From assembly GCA_916715765.1 (NCBI GenBank), contig CAKAPG010000005.1:1-64000 (forward strand): DNA of 64,000 nt. Direction: 5' to 3'. Positions 32,465-41,702 of the stretch are shown piece by piece. Both the position numbers and the translations under genes were made by a program. Position 1 is the first letter of the stretch. The number at the start of each line of letters is the position of its first letter. This DNA comes from an uncultured Atopobium sp. GTDB taxonomy: Bacteria; Actinomycetota; Coriobacteriia; Coriobacteriales; Atopobiaceae. The notes beneath the pieces are model-generated. The model had not been told where the DNA came from. It worked only from the letters and a program-made list of their open reading frames with translations, and ran no database searches.

Positions 32465-34255
32465 TTAGTTCTGGGTCTCTTCGTACCAAGAAAGCACGCG
32501 GTCGATATTATTTGCAGCATAGCGATAGTAGATAAAGAACCACTCGCCTACGTTCTCGCCCTCAGCCTCTTTTACAAGTGACCATAGATACCAGCACCAG
32601 CCTGCAAAGACCACATAACTCCAGAAGTGTCTGCGCTGCTCAAACGTTGCTTCTTGTCCAAAGTAGTAATCAATAGCTGCATTTGCTTCATCGTCAGTAA
32701 GCTCACAACAAACCGTAAAGGTGCCAAAGTCATTTGCCTCATCAGACATACCTGCATATTCCCAGTCAATAAGGCTGTAATTACCAACCTCATCAATCAA
32801 GAAATTCAAATAGAAGAAATCATTGTGAGAAATAACAACGGGATACTGATCGGCGTCAGCATGCTTCTTCAAACGCAGGACCTTCTCGCGAAGCTCATAG
32901 TAGCCAGGAATCTCAATAGGACCCTCTTCAAGTAGAAGTTTCTCGTAATTAAGACCCTCATTGACAAAGTCAAAGGAGCGATCAAGTGAGGCACCACTAT
33001 GATGCAGCTTATGGCCCATCTCCATTGCGCGCTTGAGCTGCTCAGGATTATGAGGATCAAGGTTCTGAGCGTTCTTTACAAACTTAGAAATCTTCCAACC
33101 CTCTTGTTGGTCCTCATAAATAAAGGTGCTATCTAAACCCAGCTCATGAGCAAGACGAAGACCAGCCTCTTCAGCGGCGCGGTCAACAAGTTTCTCGGTA
33201 CCAACGCCAGGATGCCTGTAAACATACTCCTGGGCGTCATCACCATATCCCACAATAAAGTGAGCTGACAAGTTGGTAAGTCCCTGCTTGAGAGGATAGA
33301 AGCCGTGAATGTCCTTCTTCTGGCAGTGGAGTACAGAAACAATATTGTCAAAAATCTCTGAATCTATATTCTCAATGAAGGCTGGGTCAAACTGACGCAG
33401 CTCGTCAAGAGAATCAAACTCATAAATAACGCCGTCAGGATATTTTCTAATGCTCATAGAGAGCTCTTTGATGTGACGGACGTAAATCTCTTCCCAAAGC
33501 ATATCAACAGTCTCTGGCTTGTCGTAAACTGCCTCAAGAATGTCTACAAACTTCTTTGAGAATTGTCTGTCAAAGTAGACATGGCCCAACATAATCCAAG
33601 AATTTGAACCGCCAATTTCTACGCCGGTAATACGTCCACCGCGACCCTCTTTAAGACACCACTCGTCGGTCTCTCCTGCAACATATGTTGCTGAGTAATA
33701 AGCCTCAAAAACATAGTGCTCAAAAGGATTCTGAGTGAAGTAATCATCAGAGGAGCAGATATAGGTGTTATCCAGCTGCTCTTTGACATACCAGAGTGTG
33801 GAGTTATTGTTTCTCGTTGCGTAATCTGGGTTTACCACAATCTTGACGCCATACTTCTCCTCCAGGTAGAAGAAGTACTCCTTCTTGTAGCCAACAACAA
33901 CAGTGATGTCAGAAATTCCAGCCTCAAGCAGCTGATGAATCTGGCGTTCAATCAAAACTTCTCCGCGAACCTTCAAGACACCCTTTGGCTTCTCATAAGA
34001 GATTGGTGCAAAGCGAGAAGACAGACCAGCTGCCATAATAATGGCATTCTTGACCTCGTAAGGCTTCAGAGCTTCAAGGCCCTTTGGGGTAATTAGACTA
34101 TCGTCAATAAGACCCTGATCCTCCAGTGTTTTGACTGCTGAGTTAACAGATCCAAGAGAAAGGTCTGTATGGTCTGCAAGCTGTCTTTGATTGAGCTTCT
34201 CGTTAGACTGAGCAATGGTTTTAAGTACGGAAAACACGTTCTTTGTCAGTGCCAC
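32465..34255 (-). CDS. HTH-LicC-LicA trifunctional choline activation protein
   Basis: 596 aa. Residues 1-65 are a winged helix-turn-helix (NQRQLADHTDLSLGSVNSAVKTLEDQGLI). Residues about 68-295 are a nucleotidyltransferase of the LicC type (AIIMAAGLSSRFAPISYEKPKGVLKV) that makes CDP-choline. Residues about 305-590 are a LicA-type choline kinase (VVISHNDFFYLNFL and LIDWEYAG are the Brenner-type catalytic motifs). One protein could thus phosphorylate choline, activate it and perhaps regulate its own gene. The start is GTG with GGAGG four bases before. A palindrome lies upstream. licB follows. Each domain is confident; DNA binding is inferred. Confidence 0.92.
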   Translation of the reverse strand: MALTKNVFSVLKTIAQSNEKLNQRQLADHTDLSLGSVNSAVKTLEDQGLIDDSLITPKGLEALKPYEVKNAIIMAAGLSSRFAPISYEKPKGVLKVRGEVLIERQIHQLLEAGISDITVVVGYKKEYFFYLEEKYGVKIVVNPDYATRNNNSTLWYVKEQLDNTYICSSDDYFTQNPFEHYVFEAYYSATYVAGETDEWCLKEGRGGRITGVEIGGSNSWIMLGHVYFDRQFSKKFVDILEAVYDKPETVDMLWEEIYVRHIKELSMSIRKYPDGVIYEFDSLDELRQFDPAFIENIDSEIFDNIVSVLHCQKKDIHGFYPLKQGLTNLSAHFIVGYGDDAQEYVYRHPGVGTEKLVDRAAEEAGLRLAHELGLDSTFIYEDQQEGWKISKFVKNAQNLDPHNPEQLKRAMEMGHKLHHSGASLDRSFDFVNEGLNYEKLLLEEGPIEIPGYYELREKVLRLKKHADADQYPVVISHNDFFYLNFLIDEVGNYSLIDWEYAGMSDEANDFGTFTVCCELTDDEANAAIDYYFGQEATFEQRRHFWSYVVFAGWCWYLWSLVKEAEGENVGEWFFIYYRYAANNIDRVLSWYEETQN

Positions 34256-34328
34256 GGTTCCTCCAAATGAAGACCTCAGATAGCAATAAAAAATATCAAT
34301 CTAAAACACTCTTGAGATAGTACTCCAA

Positions 34329-34365
34329 TGTTCAAATTTTAACAAGATATATCTTATTTTGAACA
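34329..34365. promoter_or_regulatory. Nested inverted repeats upstream of the licCA fusion gene
   Basis: A perfect 12-bp palindrome AAGATATATCTT (34344-34355) is flanked by TGTTCAAA (34329-34336) and its reverse complement TTTGAACA (34358-34365). The site is about 75-110 bp before the start codon of the HTH-containing fusion gene and is a plausible operator for it. Confidence 0.5.
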
Positions 34366-34412
34366 AATTAGTATCAGCATCAAGTTTTCCGTAACTTACC
34401 TATAGAGGCTTA

Positions 34413-34440
34413 CAAAAAACGGCACATGCTGTGCCGTTTA
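34413..34440 (-). terminator. Terminator of the rfb-licD transcript
   Basis: AAACGGCACA/TGTGCCGTTT with a three-base loop is followed on the minus strand by TTTTTTG. It lies 36 bp after the licD stop codon and ends the rfbADB-licD operon. Confidence 0.9.
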
Positions 34441-34475
34441 AAGTGTTTGCTATAAATGAGAAGCTAGACCTTGAA

Positions 34476-35321
34476 TTAGTAGGGACCAAAATCCAGACGA
34501 GCGGGATAATGATTTTTGCGTTTCTCGACTGGAGGTAGTTGCATATAGTCTCCATACACAAGCTCAAGGAACTCTTCAATCTTGTTAGGGAACGCAACCA
34601 TCATTCCTTCGTATTCAAGCTTCTTAACAGGGAAAATGTCATCAACGTAATACGTCTGCGTCCACGGATCAGTATCGTTGAGATAACCAATACGCTTAGT
34701 TTTAATGTGAGCATAGCGATTACGAGCTTCTTGCTCACGCTCATACATCTTTTGAGTAGACACGTGAAGTAGCTTGCACACTCCCCTGCCTATGGTAACT
34801 CCAACACGTAGAAGCTTTCCCTTAATACCATCGGCCAGGATGACAGGATGTGGAACATCTACCAAAATACGCATGTGTGACCAGAACCAGGTATCACGAG
34901 CCTGTTTCTCATACTCTTTTTGATTGTCTGACACATTGTCAAAACAATAGACATCCAAAAAGATTCCCAGGTCAAGCGGAAGTGATGCAAGCGCCTCCTC
35001 GCAAAACTGAGTACCCTTGAGCATAATGCGTGTTGTAGGGAACGGGTAGTTGATGTTGCGTTCTGAGTTGATGATGCTGTATTTATCAGCCCATTCTTCA
35101 TCATAGATAGCTAGGAGTTTATGGAAGTCTTCTGCAGGAAGCGCAACATCAATATCGTCATCCCAAGGAATAAAACCCTTATGACGCAAGGCGCCGATAC
35201 CAGTGCCAGCAATACCAAAATAGCGGATATTATGAGACTCACAGGTATCAACAAAATCTTTAAAGATCATGCGTTCAACTTGCTGGAGATGTTTAAGCGT
35301 TTCTGTATCGTATGTGCGCAT
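34476..35321 (-). CDS. LicD family phosphotransferase (second copy)
   Basis: 281 aa. The LicD core FGIAGTGIGALRHKGFIPWDDDIDVALPAEDFH is at about residues 35-67 and the C-terminal YGDYMQLPPVEKRKNHYPARLDFG is conserved. It should transfer phosphocholine, or a related phospho-alcohol, to a glycan. The start codon overlaps the rfbB stop as TAATG, so it belongs to the dTDP-rhamnose operon. Rhamnose or a nearby sugar may therefore be the acceptor; this is inference. Confidence 0.92.
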   Translation of the reverse strand: MRTYDTETLKHLQQVERMIFKDFVDTCESHNIRYFGIAGTGIGALRHKGFIPWDDDIDVALPAEDFHKLLAIYDEEWADKYSIINSERNINYPFPTTRIMLKGTQFCEEALASLPLDLGIFLDVYCFDNVSDNQKEYEKQARDTWFWSHMRILVDVPHPVILADGIKGKLLRVGVTIGRGVCKLLHVSTQKMYEREQEARNRYAHIKTKRIGYLNDTDPWTQTYYVDDIFPVKKLEYEGMMVAFPNKIEEFLELVYGDYMQLPPVEKRKNHYPARLDFGPY

Positions 35322-36388
35322 TATCGGCCCTCATACATCTTCTTGTAGTAATCCTGGTAATCACCGGAAACTACATTCTTAACCCAGTTACGGTTTTCTA
35401 AATACCAGTTGATAGTGGTAACAATTCCTTCTTCAAATGGAGTTTCTGGATACCAGCCAAGCTCATCTTTAATCTTATCGGGTGCAATGCCATAGCGGCG
35501 ATCATGACCCTTACGATCAGTAACATAAGAAATCAGATTTTCAGTAATCTGAGCGTCACCGGTGATTCTTGCAACTTCACTAATAATACGCTTAACAATG
35601 TAGAGGTTATTGCGCTCGTTGTGACCGCCAACGTTATAAACCTCACCCAGTCGGCCACCCTCTAAGACCATAGCAATTGCCTTGCAGTGGTCATCGACAT
35701 AGAGCCAGTCACGAACATTCAGTCCGTCACCATAAACTGGAAGTGCCTTGTGCTCCAGGCAATTCTCAATCATCAGAGGAATGAGCTTCTCAGGGAACTG
35801 ATAAGGACCATAGTTGTTGGAACAACGCGTGATTACTGCTGGGAATCCGTACGTATCATGCCAGGCCTTTACAAACATATCTGCAGAAGCCTTAGACGCA
35901 GAGTAAGGGCTATGAGGGCTCAATGGTGTAGTCTCGCGGAAGAATGCTTCTGGATCATCAAGTGGCAGCGAGCCATAGACCTCATCAGTAGAAACCTGCA
36001 GGTATCTGTGGTTACCGTAGGAGCCCTGACCATCATTCCAGAAAGACTCTGCAACACTCAGAAGTGCAACAGTACCCATAACGTTAGTGTCAGCAAAGGC
36101 ACCTGGATCTTCGATAGAGCGGTCTACATGGCTCTCTGCGGCAAAGTTAATAACATAATCAGGATAATGAGCCTCAAACAGCTGTGTCAGAGCCTCTTTA
36201 TCCCTAATATCTACGTGAGCAAAGGTATAACGAGGGTCTTGATCATATTCCGAAAGGTTCTCAAGGTTGCCTGCATACGTCAGGGCATCCACGTTCAAAA
36301 TATGGATATCCTGATTTCTTTTGAGCATATAGTGAATAAAGTTAGATCCAATAAATCCAGCTCCACCAGTTACTAAATAGGTCTTCAC
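35321..36388 (-). CDS. rfbB: dTDP-glucose 4,6-dehydratase
   Basis: 355 aa, the usual length. It has the extended SDR fold with NAD motif TGGAGFIGSNF at the N-terminus, the family sequence ESHVDRSIEDP, the catalytic Tyr/Lys pair in YSASKASAD and NNYGPYQFPEKLIP. It converts dTDP-glucose to dTDP-4-keto-6-deoxyglucose, the second step to dTDP-rhamnose. It lies one base after rfbD and overlaps licD. Confidence 0.96.
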   Translation of the reverse strand: MKTYLVTGGAGFIGSNFIHYMLKRNQDIHILNVDALTYAGNLENLSEYDQDPRYTFAHVDIRDKEALTQLFEAHYPDYVINFAAESHVDRSIEDPGAFADTNVMGTVALLSVAESFWNDGQGSYGNHRYLQVSTDEVYGSLPLDDPEAFFRETTPLSPHSPYSASKASADMFVKAWHDTYGFPAVITRCSNNYGPYQFPEKLIPLMIENCLEHKALPVYGDGLNVRDWLYVDDHCKAIAMVLEGGRLGEVYNVGGHNERNNLYIVKRIISEVARITGDAQITENLISYVTDRKGHDRRYGIAPDKIKDELGWYPETPFEEGIVTTINWYLENRNWVKNVVSGDYQDYYKKMYEGR

Positions 36389-36389
36389 A

Positions 36390-37289
36390 CTAACCTCTTT
36401 CTACCTTCGAAAGATATGTCGCAAGAGCCTCTTGCCAAGTCCTCATACAATTTCCAATGGTACTCTCAAGATGTCCATTTACCAAAGATGAATATGCGGG
36501 ACGAGAAGCGCTTTCTGGGTGCATTTCTTTCCACTGAGCAGAAGTTACCCTAGTAACCTTACAATCGAGATTACTACCAGCCATAATAGCCTCTGCAAAA
36601 TCAGCCCACGAGCACGTTCCCTTATTAGTAGCGTGATAGATGCCATAGTTCTCTGTAGCCGCAATACATAAGATTGTATGAGCAAGATCATTTGCACTGG
36701 TAGGATTACCCAGCTGATCATCAACAACGCTAATCTCTGAATACTTTTCGCCAAGGGTTCGCATGGTTGCAACAAAGTTTTTGCCAACATAACCATAAAG
36801 CCATGCGGTTCTAATCACAAACGTTTGAGCATTTGCGGCGAGCGCAAGTCCTTCTCCCGCTAATTTTGAACGACCGTAAGCAGAAACAGGGCAAGGTGCA
36901 TCTTGCTCCGTACGAGGAGAACTTTCTTTTCCACTAAAGACGTAATCAGTAGAAACCTGAACAAGCTTTGCTTGCGAAGCACTGCAAGCTCGTGCAAGAT
37001 TCATAGGGCCAAGTGCATTTACCGCAAAAGCCATCTCAAAATTACTTTCGCAGCCATCAACATTTGTTGCGGCAGCACAGTTAATAACAACGTCATACCG
37101 TTCATGCTGGTCAAACCACGTGCTTACTGCCTCTGAACTGGTAATATCAAGTTCATCAGCATCGGTATAATCAACATCTGGTTCAACAAAAACCTCTGGA
37201 ATTGGACCAATCTCAGAGACACCGGATTCAAAAAGACGTTTGAGCTCGTTGCCTAACTGACCATGCGCACCGGTAATAAGAACGTGCAT
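36390..37289 (-). CDS. rfbD: dTDP-4-dehydrorhamnose reductase
   Basis: 299 aa with the ATG at 37289 (MHVLITG), which GGGAG precedes; the ORF continues 45 codons into rfbA without support. Motifs are the Rossmann GAHGQLGNEL, TDYVFSG and the catalytic YGRSKLAGE. It performs the last step of dTDP-rhamnose synthesis with NAD(P)H. The gene begins one base after the rfbA stop, so translation is coupled. Confidence 0.95.
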   Translation of the reverse strand: MHVLITGAHGQLGNELKRLFESGVSEIGPIPEVFVEPDVDYTDADELDITSSEAVSTWFDQHERYDVVINCAAATNVDGCESNFEMAFAVNALGPMNLARACSASQAKLVQVSTDYVFSGKESSPRTEQDAPCPVSAYGRSKLAGEGLALAANAQTFVIRTAWLYGYVGKNFVATMRTLGEKYSEISVVDDQLGNPTSANDLAHTILCIAATENYGIYHATNKGTCSWADFAEAIMAGSNLDCKVTRVTSAQWKEMHPESASRPAYSSLVNGHLESTIGNCMRTWQEALATYLSKVERG

Positions 37290-37290
37290 A

Positions 37291-38193
37291 CTATTCTCCC
37301 TTTCCAGAAGGAAGGATACGTCCTTCTGCAACGCTCTTGAGGTGCTCGCCATAGGTAGATTTACCGTAGCGTTCTGCACATTCAATGAGTTTTGAGCTAT
37401 CAATCCAGCCATTCTCAAAAGCAATCTCTTCTGGAACGCTTACCGGCAGACCCTGAGCTGTTTCAACGGTACGAACAAAGGTTGATGCCTCAAAGAGAGA
37501 CTCCATAGTTCCCGTATCAAGCCATGCAAAACCGCGGCCAAGTGTGACAACGTCAAGCGTGCCATCCTCAAGATACAGACGGTTAAGATCAGTAATCTCG
37601 TACTCACCACGAGCACTTGGCTGAACTTGCTTTACCAGCCCAGTAACACGCTGATCATAGAAATAGAGACCAGTTACGGCATAGTTAGACTTTGGATGGG
37701 TAGGTTTCTCTTCAATTGAAATGGCGTTGTAATTCTTATCAAACTCAACAACACCAAAACGCTCTGGATCATCCACATGGTAACCAAAAACGGTCGCTCG
37801 ACCAGCAGTCTGTGCCTGTTGGGCAGCTTTTCTGACAAGTCCTGAAAGACCGTTTCCAAAGAAGATGTTGTCTCCAAGAATCAGAGCTGCAGCGTCATCA
37901 CCAATAAACTCTTTACCAATAACAAATGCCTGAGCCAATCCATCAGGAAAAGGCTGTTCAGCATAGCGGATAGAAATACCAAAATCAGAACCGTCACCTA
38001 AAAGTTTCTTAAAATTTGGAAGGTCACGAGGAGTAGAGATAACAAGAATGTCTCTAATCCCCGCCAGCATAAGCGTAGACAGAGGATAGTAAATCATTGG
38101 CTTGTCATAGACAGGCAGGAGTTGTTTAGACGTAACGGTTGTCAGCGGATATAGCCTCGTGCCGCTACCTCCTGCAAGAATGATGCCTTTCAC
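37291..38193 (-). CDS. rfbA: Glucose-1-phosphate thymidylyltransferase
   Basis: 300 aa. The nucleotide-binding motif LAGGSGTRLYPLT is at the N-terminus, followed by VYDKPMIYYPLSTLMLAGI, LGDNIFFG and FAWLDTGTMESL. It joins glucose-1-phosphate to dTTP, the first committed step of dTDP-rhamnose synthesis. The gene starts three bases after the large membrane protein gene and leads the rfbA-rfbD-rfbB-licD series. Confidence 0.96.
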   Translation of the reverse strand: MKGIILAGGSGTRLYPLTTVTSKQLLPVYDKPMIYYPLSTLMLAGIRDILVISTPRDLPNFKKLLGDGSDFGISIRYAEQPFPDGLAQAFVIGKEFIGDDAAALILGDNIFFGNGLSGLVRKAAQQAQTAGRATVFGYHVDDPERFGVVEFDKNYNAISIEEKPTHPKSNYAVTGLYFYDQRVTGLVKQVQPSARGEYEITDLNRLYLEDGTLDVVTLGRGFAWLDTGTMESLFEASTFVRTVETAQGLPVSVPEEIAFENGWIDSSKLIECAERYGKSTYGEHLKSVAEGRILPSGKGE

Positions 38194-38196
38194 AAT

Positions 38197-40299
38197 CTAC
38201 TCCTCATCAATCGCTGTGATTCTATAAAGTTTATACGGTCCTTCTTCAAGTACCAACTCAAATCCTGGAGCATCAGTGCCAATGTTAAGACCAGACCACA
38301 TTCCTTCTACTTTAGGCATAGTTGGGTACTGATCATCTGGGTACATATTCAAACGAATAAAATATTGCGCACCAACAGAACGAACGGCATCTTGCACCGA
38401 TTTTTCATAGAATACGCGATTAAGCTTTTCTCTAATCAGCCTGCTTTCAGGTGACTCGTTTTCATTGTATTTAAACTTGTAGTACACGTTTAAACCATCT
38501 ATCGCATAAGCAAGCGATGAGCCATCAAATGGATTGTTGAGTACAACTGAATCACCAACAATCTCTTTAACTCTTTTAACAAAAGCCTGTTCAGAAGCAG
38601 AGTAGGTCTTCTGATCTTGTGGAATATACGACTCGCTCATCCAATACAAACCTATCTGAAAACGGCTTGGCTCATGCGTCTGAAGTTGTAAAGGATCAAC
38701 TGGGGTCCACAGTGCATATACAACAGGAATAGAAAGTAAAACTGCAAATGCACTCTTAAGAAGATAATTTTTTCTACATACCGTATGTGAGTCATCACTC
38801 TTTGTGGGCTGTGTAGCTCTTATTGCTTGCTTTATTTTCTGGAATACAGCTAAAACAGCAGAAACAATATCACAACCACCTTGTAAAACTAATGGCGTAG
38901 AAGTGATACACATAATGGCAGCAATACGCTCTGGGTCTGTATACCAAAAGCCAATAAGAAAACGCTTAACATCTACATTACCCATCAGACCCACAACAAA
39001 GAAAATAGAAACAAAGAGCAGGCTACATGCATACCAACGAGATTTTTTAACGAGAAGCGCGTGAACAAAACCAATCCAGAAAAGCACCGTACAAACTGCT
39101 TCTGGGACATTCATAATAAATGATTGGTTGGCAATATGAACAATGGAGTCTAAAGGATTTAAATCCCTTCCCCAAATAACATTCACAATGGACTTCATTA
39201 AACTACTGTTTAAAATAAAAGTCCATAAACCAATACAGAAAACAATACAGAGCGCCTCAAATGCGACTAAAATAGCAATTTTATACTTTTTACCTGTGCA
39301 TTTATTGGTCACCATGCGTGGGATAAATGAAACTAACACGTAAGGGAATACCAAAATTGCCCAGAAAAATACACCATTTGGATGGCAAAAAACAATTCCC
39401 AAAAGTACCGAAATGAGCATGAAAATATCTGAGGCCTTCTGGGGTTTCTCGCCATGTTTATGAGAAGTCGATTGCGTAATCGAATCAAGGATCTGCACAA
39501 ACAAATACGCTGCTATAGGAACACAGCAGAAGGAAAGCATATTTGGAAACGGACCGTGGACTGTGAGCATGCGAACAGGAAATGCCATGTTAGCAAATGC
39601 TGCAAAGGGTGCAAGTACTGCCGCTTGAATTTTCTTTCCAAAAATCTTTGAAACAAGCGCAAAAAGTCCTAATGGGTACACTAAGCCGGTCCACACCACA
39701 TTAACTGCATTTTCTGCCATTCCAATTGAGCAGTGTGTAAGTAAGGTAACTACTGAGGCAAAGCTGTGAAATGCCAAAGGATAATACCAAGAGCCCGAGA
39801 AAGGCTGTGGTGTAGAGAGCGGCAAACCGTCAAAAACAGACGCCTTTAAAGTCGAGAAAATACCTGTTTGAATAATTCTATTGATGAAAGAGATATGAGT
39901 GTAGTTATCGTCATATTGCAAGAAGTTATTTGGGTTACCAAGACCTCGATAGAAAACATAACTTGCTGCGAGTGCACCAAGACAAATAACAATACAAACT
40001 CCCGGCAAAGAGAGCGACAAAGAAGAATGGATCTTTTTGTGTAAAAGTCTCTCTGAGCCAAATCGAGCTGCCGCAATAAGAGCCAAGAAGCACACGGCAA
40101 AAGCAAAAAGCGGAATAAGCCCTTTGAGGCCAAGAGGATACATTGCAATGCCCGCAACAATATAAAAACCGACGCTTAAGGGACCAGCCACGGCAAGTGA
40201 AAGTGCACGTTTACCGCCTGATAAACGAGCACCCAGATATCCTGGAACAAAAACAATTGCTGTTGTAACTATAAGAACAAGAACAAATTGTTTCCACAT
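38197..40299 (-). CDS. Polytopic membrane protein, DUF6541-like (GT-C type)
   Basis: 700 aa with some 14 membrane segments in the first 500 residues and a hydrophilic extracellular C-terminus (about 540-700). An early exposed loop contains QYDDNYTHISFINRIIQTG, where the acidic pair resembles the catalytic loop of GT-C glycosyltransferases. The size and layout fit actinobacterial DUF6541 proteins found in cell-wall glycan loci. It stands just before rfbA and is probably the first gene of that operon. It may add a lipid-linked sugar on the outer face; this is inference. Confidence 0.7.
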   Translation of the reverse strand: MWKQFVLVLIVTTAIVFVPGYLGARLSGGKRALSLAVAGPLSVGFYIVAGIAMYPLGLKGLIPLFAFAVCFLALIAAARFGSERLLHKKIHSSLSLSLPGVCIVICLGALAASYVFYRGLGNPNNFLQYDDNYTHISFINRIIQTGIFSTLKASVFDGLPLSTPQPFSGSWYYPLAFHSFASVVTLLTHCSIGMAENAVNVVWTGLVYPLGLFALVSKIFGKKIQAAVLAPFAAFANMAFPVRMLTVHGPFPNMLSFCCVPIAAYLFVQILDSITQSTSHKHGEKPQKASDIFMLISVLLGIVFCHPNGVFFWAILVFPYVLVSFIPRMVTNKCTGKKYKIAILVAFEALCIVFCIGLWTFILNSSLMKSIVNVIWGRDLNPLDSIVHIANQSFIMNVPEAVCTVLFWIGFVHALLVKKSRWYACSLLFVSIFFVVGLMGNVDVKRFLIGFWYTDPERIAAIMCITSTPLVLQGGCDIVSAVLAVFQKIKQAIRATQPTKSDDSHTVCRKNYLLKSAFAVLLSIPVVYALWTPVDPLQLQTHEPSRFQIGLYWMSESYIPQDQKTYSASEQAFVKRVKEIVGDSVVLNNPFDGSSLAYAIDGLNVYYKFKYNENESPESRLIREKLNRVFYEKSVQDAVRSVGAQYFIRLNMYPDDQYPTMPKVEGMWSGLNIGTDAPGFELVLEEGPYKLYRITAIDEE
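39442..39452 (+). repeat. Iterated 11-mer GGGTTTCTCGC, copy 3
   Basis: Exact copy in the DUF6541-like gene, in the codons of the loop Gly-Glu-Lys-Pro. Confidence 0.75.
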
Positions 40300-40329
40300 G
40301 CCTATGCGCCCTTAGTTAATGCTTCTGTT

Positions 40330-41541
40330 TTAGATGAGCTGAGCCCAGCGCTTCTTACCTGCCTGGAGAAGAGCCTTCTCAAGAACTGATGGTTCAACCT
40401 TATAGGTCTTTGCTGGAAGAGGTTGCTGATTAATCTTGATACCACCACCGTCAATGAGACGACGTGCCTCACCATTACTCGAAGCAATTTCTACCTCAAC
40501 CAAAATCTTTGGCAGGTAAATGAGACCGTCTTCATCCGCTTCAAGAGAAATTGCAAACTCTTTGACATCGTCAGGAACCTCATTGTTCTTAAACTGAGCA
40601 TCAAAAGCTGCCTGAGCCTTAAAACCTTCTCCCTCACCGTGATAAAGGTCAACAATATTTCTGCCAAGAGCACGCTTAAGCTGGTAAGGATCAGCAGTAC
40701 CGTCTTCAAAGCTCTTATCGATTGCATCAAGCTCATCAATAGAGAGCGTAGAGCAAAGACGGTAATACATTGGAATAATCTCGTCAGTAATAGACATGAC
40801 CTTGCCAAACATATCATTTGGCTCATCAGTCAGTCCAATGTAGTTGCCGTAAGACTTGCTCATCTTCTTGGTGCCATCAGTACCCACAAGCAGAGGCATA
40901 GTCAGAGCAATCTGAGGCTCCATATCCATATCACGCATAAGGTCACGACCAGCAAGCAAGTTGAAGATCTGGTCGTTTCCGCCCATCTCTACGTCTGCCT
41001 TGATAACAACAGAATCATATGCCTGAAGAACAGGGTAAATAAACTCATGGAGGGCAATTGGCTGTTGGTTGTGATAACGATTAGAGAAGTCTTCTCGCTC
41101 AAGAATACGAGCAATGGTGAACTTGCTCATAAGACCAAGCATGGTCTCAAGATTCATAGGCTTAATCCAGTCACCGTTATGAACAACGGTAGTTCTTTCT
41201 GGATCAAGAATCTTCATTGCCTGGTTAACATAGGTCTCTGCGTTAGCATCTACCTGCTCTGCAGTGAGTGGAGGACGGGTAGAATCTCGACCAGAAGGGT
41301 CACCAATCAGCGCGGTACCACTACCAATAATCAACGTGACATTATGGCCAAGGTCCTGGAACTGACGCATCTTGCGCAGAGGAACTGCATGACCCAGGTG
41401 CAAATCAGGACTTGTTGGATCTACGCCAAGCTTGATGTTAAGAGGAGTGCCCTTCTTGAGTTTCTCTTTTAGACCGTCCAAAGGAACAATCTGCATAGTT
41501 CCTGAAGTAATAACACGGAGCTGTTCTTCTACTGAAAGCAC
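40330..41541 (-). CDS. tyrS: Tyrosyl-tRNA synthetase
   Basis: 403 aa. Class I motifs are present: HLGH (the HIGH box) in PDLHLGHAVPLRKMRQFQ and KMSKS in GTKKMSKSYGN. A C-terminal S4-like RNA-binding segment follows (ARRLIDGGGIKINQQP). The HLGH variant places it with the TyrZ/TyrS2 branch. I start it at the GTG at 41541, since AGAGGAT precedes it; the ORF begins five codons earlier with TTG. It has its own promoter and diverges from the PBP gene. No T-box leader is visible. Confidence 0.95.
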   Translation of the reverse strand: MLSVEEQLRVITSGTMQIVPLDGLKEKLKKGTPLNIKLGVDPTSPDLHLGHAVPLRKMRQFQDLGHNVTLIIGSGTALIGDPSGRDSTRPPLTAEQVDANAETYVNQAMKILDPERTTVVHNGDWIKPMNLETMLGLMSKFTIARILEREDFSNRYHNQQPIALHEFIYPVLQAYDSVVIKADVEMGGNDQIFNLLAGRDLMRDMDMEPQIALTMPLLVGTDGTKKMSKSYGNYIGLTDEPNDMFGKVMSITDEIIPMYYRLCSTLSIDELDAIDKSFEDGTADPYQLKRALGRNIVDLYHGEGEGFKAQAAFDAQFKNNEVPDDVKEFAISLEADEDGLIYLPKILVEVEIASSNGEARRLIDGGGIKINQQPLPAKTYKVEPSVLEKALLQAGKKRWAQLI

Positions 41542-41572
41542 TCTGTATCCTCTCAACGCAAGCCTGTTAAAT

Positions 41573-41601
41573 CATATAGTTACTGCTTCAAATAGTATCA
41601 A
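41573..41601 (-). promoter_or_regulatory. Putative promoter of tyrS
   Basis: On the minus strand TTGATA (41596-41601) and TATATG (41573-41578) are 17 bases apart and lie about 30 bases before the tyrS start. Moderate match. Confidence 0.5.
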
Positions 41602-41646
41602 TCAAATATGTTATCTATCAGAATACAACAGAGTTGTAACTCTTTA

Positions 41647-41676
41647 TTCACTGAAACATAAATATCAGACTATAAT
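41647..41676 (+). promoter_or_regulatory. Promoter of the PBP gene
   Basis: A consensus -10 TATAAT (41671-41676) is preceded by TTCACT (41647-41652) at 18 bases. It lies 26 bases before the start codon, which has a strong AAGGAGG ribosome binding site. Confidence 0.6.
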
Positions 41677-41702
41677 AGTGAGAGCTATGACAAGGAGGCT
41701 CA

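Noticed and set aside
40423..41472. 349-codon ORF opposite tyrS
   Set aside because: It is a mirror of the strongly conserved tyrosyl-tRNA synthetase, has no ribosome binding site and no recognisable domain.
41557..41702. T-box leader for tyrS
   Set aside because: No specifier stem or conserved T-box sequence is visible in the 146-bp region.
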